Part shown: one piece after another, positions 21,504 through 40,113 of the stretch
Layout: every line of letters starts with the position of its first letter
Position numbering within the stretch: the first letter of the stretch is position 1
Position numbers and translations under genes: made by a program
Origin: Spongilla lacustris
Taxonomy: Eukaryota; Porifera; Demospongiae; Spongillida; Spongillidae
DNA: 64,000 nucleotides
Direction: 5' to 3'
NCBI GenBank assembly: GCA_949361645.1
Contig: OX442433.1
Span: forward strand, 230,001-294,000
The notes under the pieces: generated by a model
Database searches by the model: none
What the model saw: the letters and a program-made list of their open reading frames with translations, nothing else
Told to the model about the DNA's origin: nothing

Positions 21504-23706
21504 ATGCACCCCCCAATGATGCACCCCCCCCCCCAATGATGCACCCCCCCCCCCCCCCAATGATGCACCCCCCACACTTCGAACCATCACGATTTACATC
21601 CTGGTTTGTTCTGTTGTTGTTTTGCGCTAAGGGCATCGTACTTTCGTCCTTCTTCGGAGGCTATATATTCACCCAGGTGATTGGCGGACATCTGGCTGAC
21701 AGGTATGGTGGCGACTGCATTCAGTGGATAGCAGCACTTGTATGGTCCCTAGCAACGCTCTCCACGGCCTTCGTTGCTCACCTCTCTGTTACCTTAGTAC
21801 TACTAGCCAGATTTATTACTGGTCTTGCTCAGGGTAGGTCTGGTGTTCAGGATATAGTGGCCTGATAGTGCTTATTGCGCACATACACATACACACAACA
21901 TATACACACATATGCACACGTGCACACGTGTATACACACATGCACACACATGCATACACATGTACACACATGCACACATGTACACACATGTACACATGTA
22001 CACACATGCACACACATGTACACACATGCACACATGTACATGTACACACGCACACACATGCACACACGTGCACACGCACACATGTACATGTACACACGCA
22101 TGCACACACACACACACACATACATGCACTGTATGCCCATAGGTGTGCACTATCCTTCTCTTGTGAGCCTCCTTAGCAAAAGAGTACCAGCTGCAGAAAA
22201 AAACTTGGTGTTTGGTATCATCAGTGCTGGGTCTGCAGTGGGGTGAGCTGGGTCTGCAGTGGGGTAGGCTGGGTCTGCAGTGGGGTGAGCTGGGTCTACA
22301 GTAGGGTGAGCTGGGTCTGCAGTGGGGTGAGCTGGGTCTGCAGTGGGGTGAGCTGGGTCTGCAGTGGGGTGAGCTGGGTCTGCAGTGGGGTGAGCTGGGT
22401 CTGCAGTGGGGTAGGCTGGGTCTGCAGTGGGGTGAGCTGGGTCTGCAGTGGGGTGAGCTGGGTCTGCAGTGGGGTGAGCTGGGTCTGCAGTGGGGTGAGC
22501 TGGGTCTGCAGTGGGGTAGGCTGGGTCTGCAGTGGGGTGAGCTGGGTCTGCAGTGGGGTGAGCTGGGTCTGCAGTGGGGTGAGCTGGGTCTGCAGTGGGG
22601 TGAGCTGGGTCTGCAGTGGGGTGAGCTGGGTCTGCAGTGGGGTAGGCTGGTCTGCAGTGGGGTGAGCTGGGTCTGCAGTGGGGTAGGCTGGGTCTGCAGT
22701 GGGGTGAGCTGGGTCTGCAGTGGGGTGAGCTGGGTCTACAGTGGGGTGAGCTGGGTCTGCAGTGGGGTGAGCTGGGTCTGCAGTGGGGTGAGCTGGGTCT
22801 GCAGTGGGGTGAGCCTGCAGTGGGGTAGGCTGGGTCTGCAGTGGGGTAGGCTGGGTCTGCAGTGGGGTGAGCTGGGTCTGCAGTGGGGTGAGCTGGGTCT
22901 GCAGTGGGGTGAGCTGGGTCTGCAGTGGGGTGAGCTGGTTCTGCAGTGGGGTGAGCCTGCAGTGGGGTGAGCCTGCAGTGGGGTGAGCCTGCAGTGGGGT
23001 GAGCCTGCAGTGGGTGAGCCTGCAGTGGGGTGAGCTGGTTCTGCAGTGGGGTAGGCTGGGTCTGCAGTGGGGTGAGCTGGGTCTGCAGTGGGGTGAGCTG
23101 GGTCTGCAGTGGGGTGAGGTACTTGATGGGGTAAGAGGTGTGGGGTATGGCATTTTGGGGTAAGGGGTATGATGTAAGCACTTGATCAGTACTCAGTAAG
23201 GATGTTAAGCTCCCTCCTCTCCCCTTCCTCCTCCCATTCCTCACCCTGTCTCTGTTAGAACTATTGTTGCAGGAGGTCTTGGTTCAGCTCTGTTTGAGTA
23301 TGGATGGCAGTACATGTTTCTGATTACCGGAGTGGCAGGCATTATTTGGAGCTTGTTGCTAAGGACTATCTCTGTGCGCTACAAACATCAGGTACACTAC
23401 CAGCTGTCAGAGCGTAGGAGTTGGAAGGACAAGGTAGCCTTTGTGGATATCAGCAAGCCACCAGCACCTCAGATGGCCATACCTTGGAGAAAGGTCCTTG
23501 TGAATCCTGCTGTCTTGTAAGTTATGTGTTGCTCGTGGTGTGTGTGTGTACACACAAATTCATAAGTACACACATGTATGCACACATGTGTACAGTATAT
23601 AATATGTGTGTGTGTGTGTGTGTGTGTGTTGTATGTGTGTGTGTGTGTGTGTGTGTTGTATGTGTGTGTGTGTGTGTGTGTGTGTTGTGTGTGTGTGTGT
23701 GTGTGT

Positions 23707-23753
<47 letters not shown>

Positions 23754-24054
23754 CACTTGATTATAGAAGCTCTCCAATTGCTTAGTAATGGTATACTTGA
23801 AACGTTATGAAGCTCTGAATTAGGCTTATTTTCTGCAAGGGTCATCAGCCTCCTAGATCCTCTTGAAACATGCACGTGTGGTAGGCTACAATCTGTTGTC
23901 TTACACCTGCTCCACACTGACCATGCAAGGGCTGGGGTTCAAAACCCACGTCTTTCTGGAGGAATGTTGTACATGTACACACATCCTTCACTATTGCTTT
24001 TTATTTATTTATTAATTATTGATCTGTAAGTTAGTGAAGATAAGGTTAAACAAA

Positions 24055-24140
<86 letters not shown>

Positions 24141-26408
24141 TGTATGCACAATGATTTAAGCAAATTACAATCCATTCAATGTATGGGAGGCAAGTGACAA
24201 CATTATTGCCGCAAATCAAAAATGTGCACATATGTTGCTCATCTGTATCTCCGTAATGCATTACTTAAAATCAACTATCTGAAAAGAAAAAAAATTGTTA
24301 TGTGCCTACTGAATTTGAAGCATTTTGGATGTAGTGGCCCACTGCCTAACAGACCTTGCATGAAGCAGGTGTAAGTAAAGATGACAGCTGTTATGAGGTA
24401 ATAGGAAGTAATGTTCATTCATACCAGTACTAAGCTATTGAAGCTTTTTTATCGCCAAGCAATTGAATGTATCCATGAGCATGTAAGTGTATATATATGC
24501 AGATCTTTGGATTTACAGTTGTGGGGCAGCTGGTTCCAACAGTCTGACCCTCACAGGGAATGACATCAGACTTACAGGGGGTAGGTCAGACTCACAGGGG
24601 GTAGGTCAGACTTACAGGGGGTAGGTCAGACTCACAGGGGGTAGGTCAGACTTACAGGGGGTAGGTCAGACTTACAGGGGTAGGTCAGACTCACAGGGGG
24701 TAGGTCAGACTCACAGGGGGTAGGTCAGACTTACAGGGGGTAGGTCAGACTTACAGGGAGTAGGTCAGACTTACAGGGGGTAGGTCAGACTTACAGGGGG
24801 TAGGTCAGACTTACAGGGGGTAGGTCAGACTCACAGGGGGTAGGTCAGACCACAGGGGGTAGGTCAGACTTACAGGGAGTAGGTCAGACCACAGGGGGTA
24901 GGTCAGACTTACAGGTACAGAGAGTAGGTTGGCTCAAGTGTTTTTTTTTTGGCATTAAATTGTCAAAGGGGAATGTATTAATGGTGGGTGTGGTCATAGC
25001 TATTAATTATAATGTGGGCATGGGTGGGATAGAGTTGGGGGCAGTGCATCATGGGGGGGGTCTTATGGCCATGGGGGTGGGGTCTTATGGCCATGACTTA
25101 TATTTGAACCATTCATTATTGTGGCACTGTTTTTTCCCCACACTTTCAACTCATCTGTGTGAATGTCAGTCATCACTAGTTTGGTTCTATTTTTAGTTTG
25201 AATGACTTCACTTCTTTGTTATTGGAATTTCCTTCCTCCCTCCATTGTTCCTTCCTTCCTCCCTTCTTTCATCTGTTGCTCTCTCCCAAGGGCTCTGTTG
25301 GTTGGTCATTTCAGTGGCTGCCTGTATGCCCACACCATCAAGTCCTGGACGTCCACCTACTTCCACGAAGCCTTTCCACAGCTGCAAGAGGTACAGTAAC
25401 ATGTGGCTATTTTGTTGGTGTGAAGTTGGGGAGCTGAATGGATAAGGGAGGAGGTGAGGCGGAGTGAGTGAGGAGTGAGGAAGTGAGGTGGTGTGAGTGA
25501 GAAGTGAGGAAGTGAGGTGGTGTGAAGTGAAGTGGAGTGAGTGAGGAGGTAGGTGGAGTGGGAAGAGGTGAGGTGGAGTGAAATATAATATACAATATAC
25601 CTGAGAAGTTGTTGCTCTCTGTGGTGTTTTCCCTATTATGTCATGTATGAATAGTTTTCCTGTTCCATTTTAAAATTCAATTTCGGCAGTGTGAAGTGTG
25701 ACTTTGTTGTCAGCATATGTTTTATGGATTCTTCCTGTCTGCTGTTTGAAGTAATTTTGTATATAGACCACACCTCTGCCCTTTGAACCCTTTGTACATG
25801 TATGACATGAATGGGAGCCTGATGGAGCTGTGTGTTTTTAAAGTATGTGTGCAAAGTATAAAATGAAGGTATTGTGTGCCAATGTGACTTCATAGCAAAA
25901 TCGAGCCACTTATATAGCCACTTATATAGCATAAATATATATATAGCATAAATATGTATTATTAGATCTTAATTCTAGTTAAACGTTAGAACAGCAGCTG
26001 TCAGGTGATCCTAACCTTTCACATGCTCCACATGTGTGTACAAATGTATGTGTATTTACCCCAGCCCCATATTTGCCACCCCCATTGAGGCCCCGCCCAT
26101 CGAGACCCCGCCCATCCAGGCCCTGCCCATCGAGGCTCAGTTTTGCCACATCTATTGATGGCTCAGTTTTGCTTCAAAATCTGTTTAGATTGCAATGTGT
26201 CCATAAATAGTCCATCCGTGTAAGCATAACTGTCAGGCACTTCATACTATAACAAAGGTACATACATGTACAAGACTTCTTTTCACAGTAAAGGTTGTTT
26301 TTACTGTGCTCTTCTACATCTTAGTTACATAAACAGTCTCTTTCATGTGTTGCGTGTTGTACACACATACACACACATGAATACACACACATGAATACAC
26401 ACACATGA

Positions 26409-26473
<65 letters not shown>

Positions 26474-26908
26474 CACTATAGACATGGCTATACAACTGTC
26501 TCCCATGGGTGTTCTGGGCTGTGTCATCTGTATTAGGAGGCTGGATTGCCAACAAGTCAATAGCATATGGTCAGTGAGAGGGATAGGCTACCTTGTGGTA
26601 TTAACTTACTCCCACTTTGCTCCACCCCTTTCCCTCTGCCTCTTTAGACATTAGTATAACTCGTGTGAGGAAGGTTGTGGTCCTCACTTCAGGCCTCTTT
26701 CCTCCCCTCTTCCTTCTCCTGATGTCTGCTGCTGTCCAGCAAGGGGCCAGCTTCTCTCTCGCACTAATCATTTTTATTGCATCTCTCATTTTTGATGGCG
26801 TGCACTCCTCGGGGACTCCTGTCAATCCTTCAGACCTCATGCCTGCCTACGCAGGTGCCTTGTACGGAGCTGCCAACACCATTGGAACCATTCCAGGTGT
26901 GTTATCCT

Positions 26909-26942
<34 letters not shown>

Positions 26943-27174
26943 AGCCACATGACTTATGCAGTTAATTAATTTGTTTCTTTTGGTGTTGGGTCCTTCTCTG
27001 CCTGATGCAGGTGTGTGTGGAATGGCTATCATAGGGTACATTCTTCACACCACCTCCAGTTGGACCTTGGTCTTTGCTATGGTATTTGTCATATGTGCAG
27101 CTGGTTCATTGGTCTTCGTTGTGTTCGGAAGCGGAAAGCCAATTGTCTTACAGTCAGACACAAACACTAAATAA
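21247..27174 (+). CDS. SLC17A9: SLC17A9-like (vesicular nucleotide transporter) MFS carrier
   Basis: Major-facilitator organic-anion transporter. SLC17A9/VNUT loads ATP into vesicles using membrane potential. It starts MDVPLRWIDDKHSIQ at 21247. Conserved blocks follow: GLVVLMASRISLPVCMAEMA, QDLQWDKRVQ, GIVLSSFFGGYIFTQVIGGH, LADRYGG (MFS motif), ARFITGLAQG, YPSLVSLLSKRVP, SAVGTIVAGGLGSALFEYGW, AIPWRKVLVNPAVL, SWTSTYFHEAFP, LPWVFWAVSSVLGGWIANKS, VRKVVVLTSGLFPPLF, AYAGALYGAANTIGTIPG and GYILHTTSSWTLVFAMVF, ending SDTNTK. This is the full set of twelve-helix MFS blocks. Introns hold some of the largest minisatellites in the window, including one made from its own 5' splice site. G alpha starts 137 bp downstream on the same strand. 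Confidence 0.95.
21461..21572. repeat. Poly-C and ccccccaatgatgca repeat after an SLC17A9 donor
   Basis: The intron opens gtaccaatgatgcac, then about 38 Cs, then further aatgatgca units separated by shorter C runs. The repeat unit copies the first bases of the intron. Confidence 0.85.
21878..22130. repeat. cacacatgtacacatgca-type repeat in an SLC17A9 intron
   Basis: Alternating purine/pyrimidine CA/TG-rich array, potentially Z-DNA-forming. The open frames of HTCTHMH type across it are artefacts. Confidence 0.9.
22228..23116. repeat. 21-bp minisatellite built from an SLC17A9 exon end and 5' splice site
   Basis: About 40 copies of ctgggtctgcagtggggtgag. The first copy is the real exon end (codons for SAGSAVG) plus its donor GTGAGC at 22242. 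Variants carry ggtagg in place of ggtgag, and a shortened unit occurs near 22950-23030. The array is multiple-of-three in length, so it reads openly in several frames on both strands. Confidence 0.95.
23604..23751. repeat. (GT)n microsatellite in an SLC17A9 intron
   Basis: Interrupted GT runs with ttgta interruptions, just after the exon that ends in VLVNPAVL. A purer (GT)n run lies at 24056-24139 in the same intron. Confidence 0.9.
24565..24915. repeat. 20-bp minisatellite with splice-site-like units
   Basis: About 17 copies of ggtaggtcagacttacaggg. Each unit contains both a donor-like ggtaggt and an acceptor-like acttacag. It is a long way from any exon edge. Confidence 0.9.
26400..26470. 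repeat. (CA)n microsatellite
   Basis: CA run about 10 nt before the short acceptor (cactatag) of the SLC17A9 exon encoding NCLPWVFWAVSS. Confidence 0.9.
26911..26939 (+). repeat. (G)29 homopolymer in an SLC17A9 intron
   Basis: Twenty-nine Gs about 13 nt after the donor of the exon ending NTIGTIPG. On the sense strand it could form an RNA G-quadruplex beside the 5' splice site. Confidence 0.85.
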
Positions 27175-27311
27175 ATTGACTATTTTTTTATTATTTTTAT
27201 GCTTGACATGTAACGGAAGTGTAAACTGTTGATTGCGTGATGCTGTTCCGGCACGCCCATTACTATTTAGGCAGCCCGCGTTTCATACTGCACAATTTAC
27301 AATAGATAGCG

Positions 27312-30300
27312 ATGGGGTGCGTTATGAGCCAAGCAGAGAAGGAGGCAGCTCAAAAGAGCCTCGCCATTGACAAAACACTTGCTTCCGAGAACGTTCAAAA
27401 ACGGAACGAGGTGAAATTACTGCTGCTAGGTAAGTACACGACATTGCGCGCGCGCGCGCGCGCGCAAAGAACTCTGCAGATGATGGCTGGTAGCAATGCA
27501 GTCCATAGTAAGATAACGCAGTTTTTTTTAAAACAATACGCTAATTCTTGCCTAGTAGTTTAGTGTCTACACTCATGTGGTGTCGGCAATTGTATGTACA
27601 CTTTAAAACATTGGGATTGGTCGAGAATGTTTGCAAGCCGTTGGTTAGTTTCGCTTTGTGTTCATGGCTCGCAGCTCATCCTTCTGTTATTATATTGCGT
27701 CTAGTATTGAACAATTACATGTGTAAAAGTTTCCTTTGTGTCCCCATAGCTATAGCATTGGATGAATGTCATTTGTGTTGTCCAATGCACCCACTTCTTA
27801 TGGTGTGATCTGCTGGGCTCTTATTCTCCCTTTGCTGCCCCTTCTCTTCTCCCCTCTCACCCTGCTCTCCTTCCCTTCCTAGGTGCTGGAGAGTCTGGGA
27901 AGAGCACATTTGTAAAGCAGATGAAGTAGGTGTGGTTGTATGGTAATTCAAATCACACAACATATTCTGTTCCGACATTCAATCCAGGATAATTCACGAA
28001 TCAGGGTTCAACAGAGAGGAATGCAAGCAGTATCGTCCAGTCGTCTACAGCAATGCAATACAGTCCTTAGCGGCCATCATCAAAGGCATGGATATCCTTG
28101 GAATAAACTTTGCCAGTCCAACAAGAAGGGTAGGTGTGGGGTGCACTTGTGCCCTTGGAGACGCGTCTATCCCCTTATAGAAGTGGAGGATGTGTATATA
28201 GTCCCACAGAGAAGGGTCTAATCCCTTAGGTCGTGTATATAGTCCCACAGAGAAGGGTCTAATCCCTTAGGTTGTGTATATAGTCCCACAGAGAAGAGTT
28301 TAATCCCTTAGGTCGTGTATATAGTCCCACAGAGAAGAGTCTAATCCCTTAGGTTGTGTATATAGCCCCAGACAGAAGGACCTAACACCATGTGTACAAT
28401 CAACCTGCCTCTAGACCCCTTCAGTGTAGGATAGCTGCTGTATAAATGGGCATGCGTACATATTGGGAGTTATGGGACTGGGGACTGTGCAGATATTTTG
28501 TGTTTGCCATACTGCGTCTGTTGTTCTGTTGTTGTGGTGTGGTTGAACTAAAGAGGGCTCTACGTCCCATGCGCAGGAAGACGCCATGCTTCTGTTCGAG
28601 GTCACAGCACGCCACGAGGATACAGAACCCTTCTCTCCTGAGCTCCTTGCTGCGATGAAGAGGCTGTGGGCTGACACAGGCGTGCAGCTTTGCTTCAGGC
28701 GGTCCTCGGAGTACCAACTTAACGACTCAGCCAAGTAGTAAGTCTTTTAATTTTTTTGCTGGGTTGTGGGTTATGTGGGGATTTAATGATATGCGTATTC
28801 TCATGTGAGTATAATATTGGGGGTGTGGTATGATCAGGGGGATTGCATGGCTTTGAATGAGTGGTTATTGAGAGGACACACTCAAAGTACACACGTGGCC
28901 TGCAGAGGTATGGCTTTTGTGTGTTCTGAATACAGCCATAGGGGGAGTTTGGCTTGATGTCACATGATGGTCAGGGGGCATGTTATTGGGAAAGGGATCA
29001 TGATCCAGATGCTTTGTCTGAAGCAGAGCTTCGTCATTCGAGTAATGGAGTGTTCGTCTGGTAGTTTTTACATTTCTTGTAACAGTGCATGGCAAGTACT
29101 GCATAAAAAGAACCACAGACGTATTTGGAACAAGAGCCACATGAGGTTGCATGTAACAGACCCTTACATGGTGATCAGGGACTGTGATGTTCACCAATGG
29201 GAAATTGATCAGCAGCAAGGGGAATGGATCTGATGTTCACCAAGGGGAGGGGACTGTTTTTTGTTGTTGTTGTTGTAAATAATCATCACCTGTGTGGTGG
29301 TAATGTGATGATAGGGTGACACATGTATAGTGTACTTGTGGTTAGACAAGGTTAGTGAGGGGGTGGAGCTGACTGTAAGTGTGCTGCCCTGTATGCAGTA
29401 CATTCTGTAGTACAGTCTCTTGGTCTATAGTAGGAAGGGTTTTGGGGTGGGGGGGGGGGGGGGGGGGCCAGCACACATGTGTGGTTTATACAGTACAGTT
29501 GTAGTACACAAGTCTAAAGTTTTATTTTGGCATTGGTGGGCTTGTGAGACTCATGTAGTGATGTGGTGACCCTGAAAGAGATAGGGAGGGAGGGCAGGAG
29601 ACCATATCCTCCCACCTCTCATAATTCCCTTATTTTGTGGCTCATTGGGTTTCTGATCATGTTGTTCTTTTGGAATGCTTTTGACTGTCCCTCCACCAGT
29701 TATGACAAGTGTATTAATATTCACGAGGTGGGGGTTAGGCCCTCCATAGGGGGACCCTGCACGTGAATACAATACTCTTTCCTGTACTTGCAGCTATTTG
29801 GACAGTCTGGACAGAATCGGTGATAAAAGGTACATCCCTACAGAACAGGACATCTTAAGAACTAGAGTCAAGTCAACTGGAATAGTTGAATATGAGTTTC
29901 AGTACAAAGGCTTGCACTTTAGGTAAGAAAAATGCAATGTTTCCATGGTAACCAAGATGCCACATATCTGCATTCTGAAGCCAAAAAAAAAAACAGGGTG
30001 GCTGTAGATTGTATAGAAGGTGTGATGGCTGCTGGGGTGGTGTTAATTGGGTCATTTGTTATGGCTACTCTTTAGGGTGGTACCATGGGGGTGTGCAGGA
30101 TGAGGTGTGCCTACGGGGTATGCAGGATGAGGTGTGTGTCATTCATCGTGTTTTATCTGGGTGTGCTTTATACAGAGTGGTTGATGTTGGCGGTCAACGA
30201 TCCGAGCGAAAGAAATGGATACACTGTTTTGAAGACGTCACTGCGATACTGTTCTTTGTTGCCCTGTCTGAGTACGACCTATCCCTCAGGGAGGACACCG

Positions 30301-30852
30301 CAGTGGTGAGTGTGTGCATTGTTTCCTGAGATGGTAACCGGGGATTGGCAGGCTAAGAGAGGCTTTGTGAGGGACCCGTACTACAAGCCAATTTCACTTC
30401 CTTCTTGGCGACACTTGCCATCACTCTTGTTCTTATTGTCTCACAGAATCGTATGGAAGAAGCTCTCCGCCTTTTCAACTCCATACTGAATAACAAGTGG
30501 TTCCTAGAAACATCGGTCATTCTGTTTCTCAACAAGAAAGATCTATTTGAAGAGAAGCTAAAAGGAAAGCCTCTATCACATTGTTTTCCAGACTACAGAG
30601 GTAAATATCTTTGCTAATTATCACAGCTACGCATCAATAACCACCCCTCCCATCTATGCAGGGGAAAACACATTCCAAGATGGAGCTAACTTTATCAGAG
30701 ATAAATTTGTTTCGCTGAACAGAAATCCAGACAAAAAGACCGTTTATACTCACATCACCTGTGCCACTGATACAAACAATATCCAGATTGTCTTTCAGTC
30801 AGTAACAGACATAGTCATCTCTGAACATTTAAGAGGGGCTGGCTTGTTATGA
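27312..30852 (+). CDS. Heterotrimeric G protein alpha subunit, Gi/o-like
   Basis: Begins [12 protein letters not shown]: Gly2 for N-myristoylation and Cys3 for palmitoylation. The GTPase motifs are all present: [15 protein letters not shown] (P-loop), [11 protein letters not shown] (switch I, cholera-toxin arginine), [18 protein letters not shown] (switch II), [14 protein letters not shown] (NKKD, seen as [14 protein letters not shown]) and [11 protein letters not shown] (TCAT). The helical domain includes [15 protein letters not shown]. It ends [12 protein letters not shown]. Most animal Gi/o subunits have Cys four from the end; here that position is Ala, so the pertussis-toxin ADP-ribosylation site is missing. 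The first donor is followed by a (GC)n run. The closest family is Gi/o, but exact orthology needs a tree. Confidence 0.94.
28205..28375. repeat. 41-bp minisatellite in a G alpha intron
   Basis: Four units of gtcgtgtatatagtcccaca plus gagaagggtctaatccctta. Confidence 0.85.
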
Positions 30853-31122
30853 AGCCTGGGCATTTTTCACTTCATCATGTGTCTTGTGCCTACCTTCTTC
30901 TTTGTGGTGTGTGTCTTGTGTAACCTTTGTAATGCCAAACACTTCATACTGTACATGTACACACTTATTTATGTTATACCAATACATGAATACCCACTTC
31001 TAATGACTTATATCCGGTGGGAGTGGTTCTATATTTCGAAGGTGTACATATTTTTTGATATAAAACCTCGTAATGACGTGCATTTCTCGAGTACTGCTGG
31101 ATAAGTACTAGTACTCGCCTTG

Positions 31123-37530
<6,408 letters not shown>

Positions 37531-38019
37531 TGACAAACCATTCATATCAGAATTATTTTTTTTTAAATCTCATTCTGTTTAACATATACGGTCTTCAACT
37601 GATCTGATATGAAATGTAATATAATTGGCTTCGCTAAGATAAGACCACACAATGCACAATAGGAGCTGCACCTAGACACTAGCACCTTGATGTCCGAGCT
37701 GAGGAAGATAGTAAGCAACACACGTGACTGCTTCCTGGTGGACCAGCTGGTGTTTCTTGAGAAGCAGACGTCCTTTTTTTAATGACAAACCATTCATATC
37801 AGATTTTTTTTTTATTAATCTCATTCTGTTTAACATATATGGTCTTCAACTTATCTGATATGAAATGTAATATAATTGGCTTCGCTAAGATAAGACCACA
37901 CAATGCACAATAGGGGCTGCACCTAGACACTAGCACAATGAGAAACAGGCACAGCTAATACACAATGGAGCCTAATGAAGGGGATACACAGCATGTGCAA
38001 ACGTTATGTTCCTTATACT

Positions 38020-40113
38020 TCACATCTTGGCAATGCGGTCCTTCAAGTTCTGTAGCTCCTTCTGAATAGGACCTGGAAGCTGGCCAGGTAACTGTTCAGC
38101 AAAGAAATCTTCCATATCTTTCACCTCATGCTCCAGCTGCGTCTTGGTCATGTCAAAGAGATGGTCCATGTCGATCTTACCCAGCCCTTCGATATCGATG
38201 GTGTTTGGTTTGGGGATCCTGCCGATTGGCATGTCAAAAGCGTTATCCTCTCCATCACAGCGACGAAGAATCCAGTCAAGGACACGACAATTGTCCCCAA
38301 AGCCTGGCCAGATGTAGTGCCCCTTCTCATCCTCTCGGAACCAGTTGATGTGGAAAACCTTGGGAAGCTTGGCTCCGGGACGGCTTCCAATATCAAGCCA
38401 GTGCTGCATGTACTTGGCAAAGTTGTACCCAAAGAAGGGCCTCATGGCAAAGGGATCGTTCAGCAGTACCTTACCATGATGGTCTGCAGCTGCCTCCGTG
38501 GCCTGGGAGCGCATGCATAGGCCCACAAACACAGCGTGCTCCCACGAGTAGGTTTCAAACACCAGCGGTATGATAGCCGGTCTGCGTCCACCAAAGAGGA
38601 TGGCATCGATTGGGACTCCGTTGGGTTCCTCCCACCTCGGGTCCAGATGGGGCACCTGCCTAGTTGGAGTGCAGAATCGCGAGTTGGGATGTGCGGCAGG
38701 ACCAGTGCGATGGTCACGATTCCAGTTCTCCTCTCCGAGCCAGGAGGTTATGCTGACGTCAGGAGAGACCTCGTGCTCCAGTCCTTCCCAGAACACACCC
38801 CCATCGCTGGTCATGCCAACATTAGCAAATATGCTGTTCTTGAAGATTGCACCCATGGCATTCGGGTTGGACTTGGTGTTTGTTCCAGTGGCTACACCAA
38901 ACAGACCACACTCTGGGTTCACTGCCCACAGACGACCGTCTGCTCCAAAGCGTAACCAGGCAATGTCATCGCCCACGCACTCGGCTTTCCAGCCTGGCAG
39001 GGTCGGGGTGATCATGGCGAGGTTGGTCTTCCCACACTGACTAGGGAACGCCCCACAAATATACTTCTTCACCCCCTGGGGGTTAGTGATGCCGAGAATC
39101 TGCAATCAAATGAGAATAACAAATGACACGAAGTGAGACACACGTGCATATTACTCAGCTTACCAGCATGTGTTCAGCCAGCCAACCTTCGCGGCGTGCC
39201 AAGTTGCAGGCTATCCTGAGGGCAAAGCACTTCTTTCCAAGCAGCGAGTTCCCTCCATACCCACTTCCATAGGACTTGATTTCATTTCTCTCTGGGAAGT
39301 GACATATGGTTATGTTTTCTGGATTGCAGGGCCAAGGGTCATCCTGTTGCCCCGGAGAAAGTGGCTGTCCCACGGAATGAGCACACTTGACAAACTCTCC
39401 ATCGCCAAGGGTGTCTAAGACAATCTTTCCCATGCGAGTCATGATACGCATACAGCACACAACGTAGTTGGAGTCAGTCAACTGGATTCCAATCTTGGAG
39501 AAAGGTGACCCAACTGGTCCCATGCTGTACGGAAGCACATACATTGTTCGGCCTATTGAGGAAAAAAACAGGAAATGTAGTTACGTCAATACTATTCATC
39601 TACAACTCGAAATTGTTTTTTAAAGCAGCATAGTGACCTCAATTGACCTCCCACCATATTCGCACGGGGAGCGCACCTTTCATGCAGCCATCAAATTTTT
39701 TCTGCAGCTCAGCGTCCGCTTCAGCCGTAGCCTTCCAGTTACCCAACTTTGATTGCGCTCCCGCCTTGGGCTCTGGAACGGCGTCCTCCTTCTTGAGGGT
39801 GCAAATGTACGTGCACTTCTCCACCCGGGCTACGTCTGCCTTTTTCGTATGCGCGAGAATGCTGCAAATGAGTAGGGAGCGAGTATATGCTAGCTGAAGG
39901 TCAACGGTGCATACCACGTTCGACGTACCAGTTCTCGTATTTGGGAAGGCGGTAAACACGGCCTATGTCCACCATCTGTTGCCTCAGGGTCTGGTCTTCT
40001 TCCTCGCTCCCATCGCAAACGTATATTCTGTCCGGCTTCATGATGGCAGCATACTCCTCGATGAAGGCGCGAACCTTGGGCTTCAAGTCGGCCAAAGTGA
40101 GAGTTGAAGTCAT
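38020..40113 (-). CDS. PCK1: Phosphoenolpyruvate carboxykinase (GTP), cytosolic-type
   Basis: GTP-dependent PEPCK: oxaloacetate + GTP to phosphoenolpyruvate + GDP + CO2. It starts [20 protein letters not shown] at 40113 with no targeting peptide. Blocks in order: [107 protein letters not shown] (kinase-1a with the active-site Cys), [18 protein letters not shown] (metal site), [61 protein letters not shown] and [17 protein letters not shown]. It ends KDRIAKM. All catalytic residues I can check are present; FPSQC replaces the commoner FPSAC. Divergent partner of the mitochondrial-type copy 280 bp away. Confidence 0.97.

Noticed and set aside
22150..23244. 364-codon minus-strand frame rich in HPTADPA repeats
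   Set aside because: Translation of the SLC17A9 21-bp minisatellite, not a collagen- or mucin-like gene.
24565..24915. Possible CRISPR-like direct-repeat array
   Set aside because: Repeats are contiguous with no unique spacers, and the context is eukaryotic intron.
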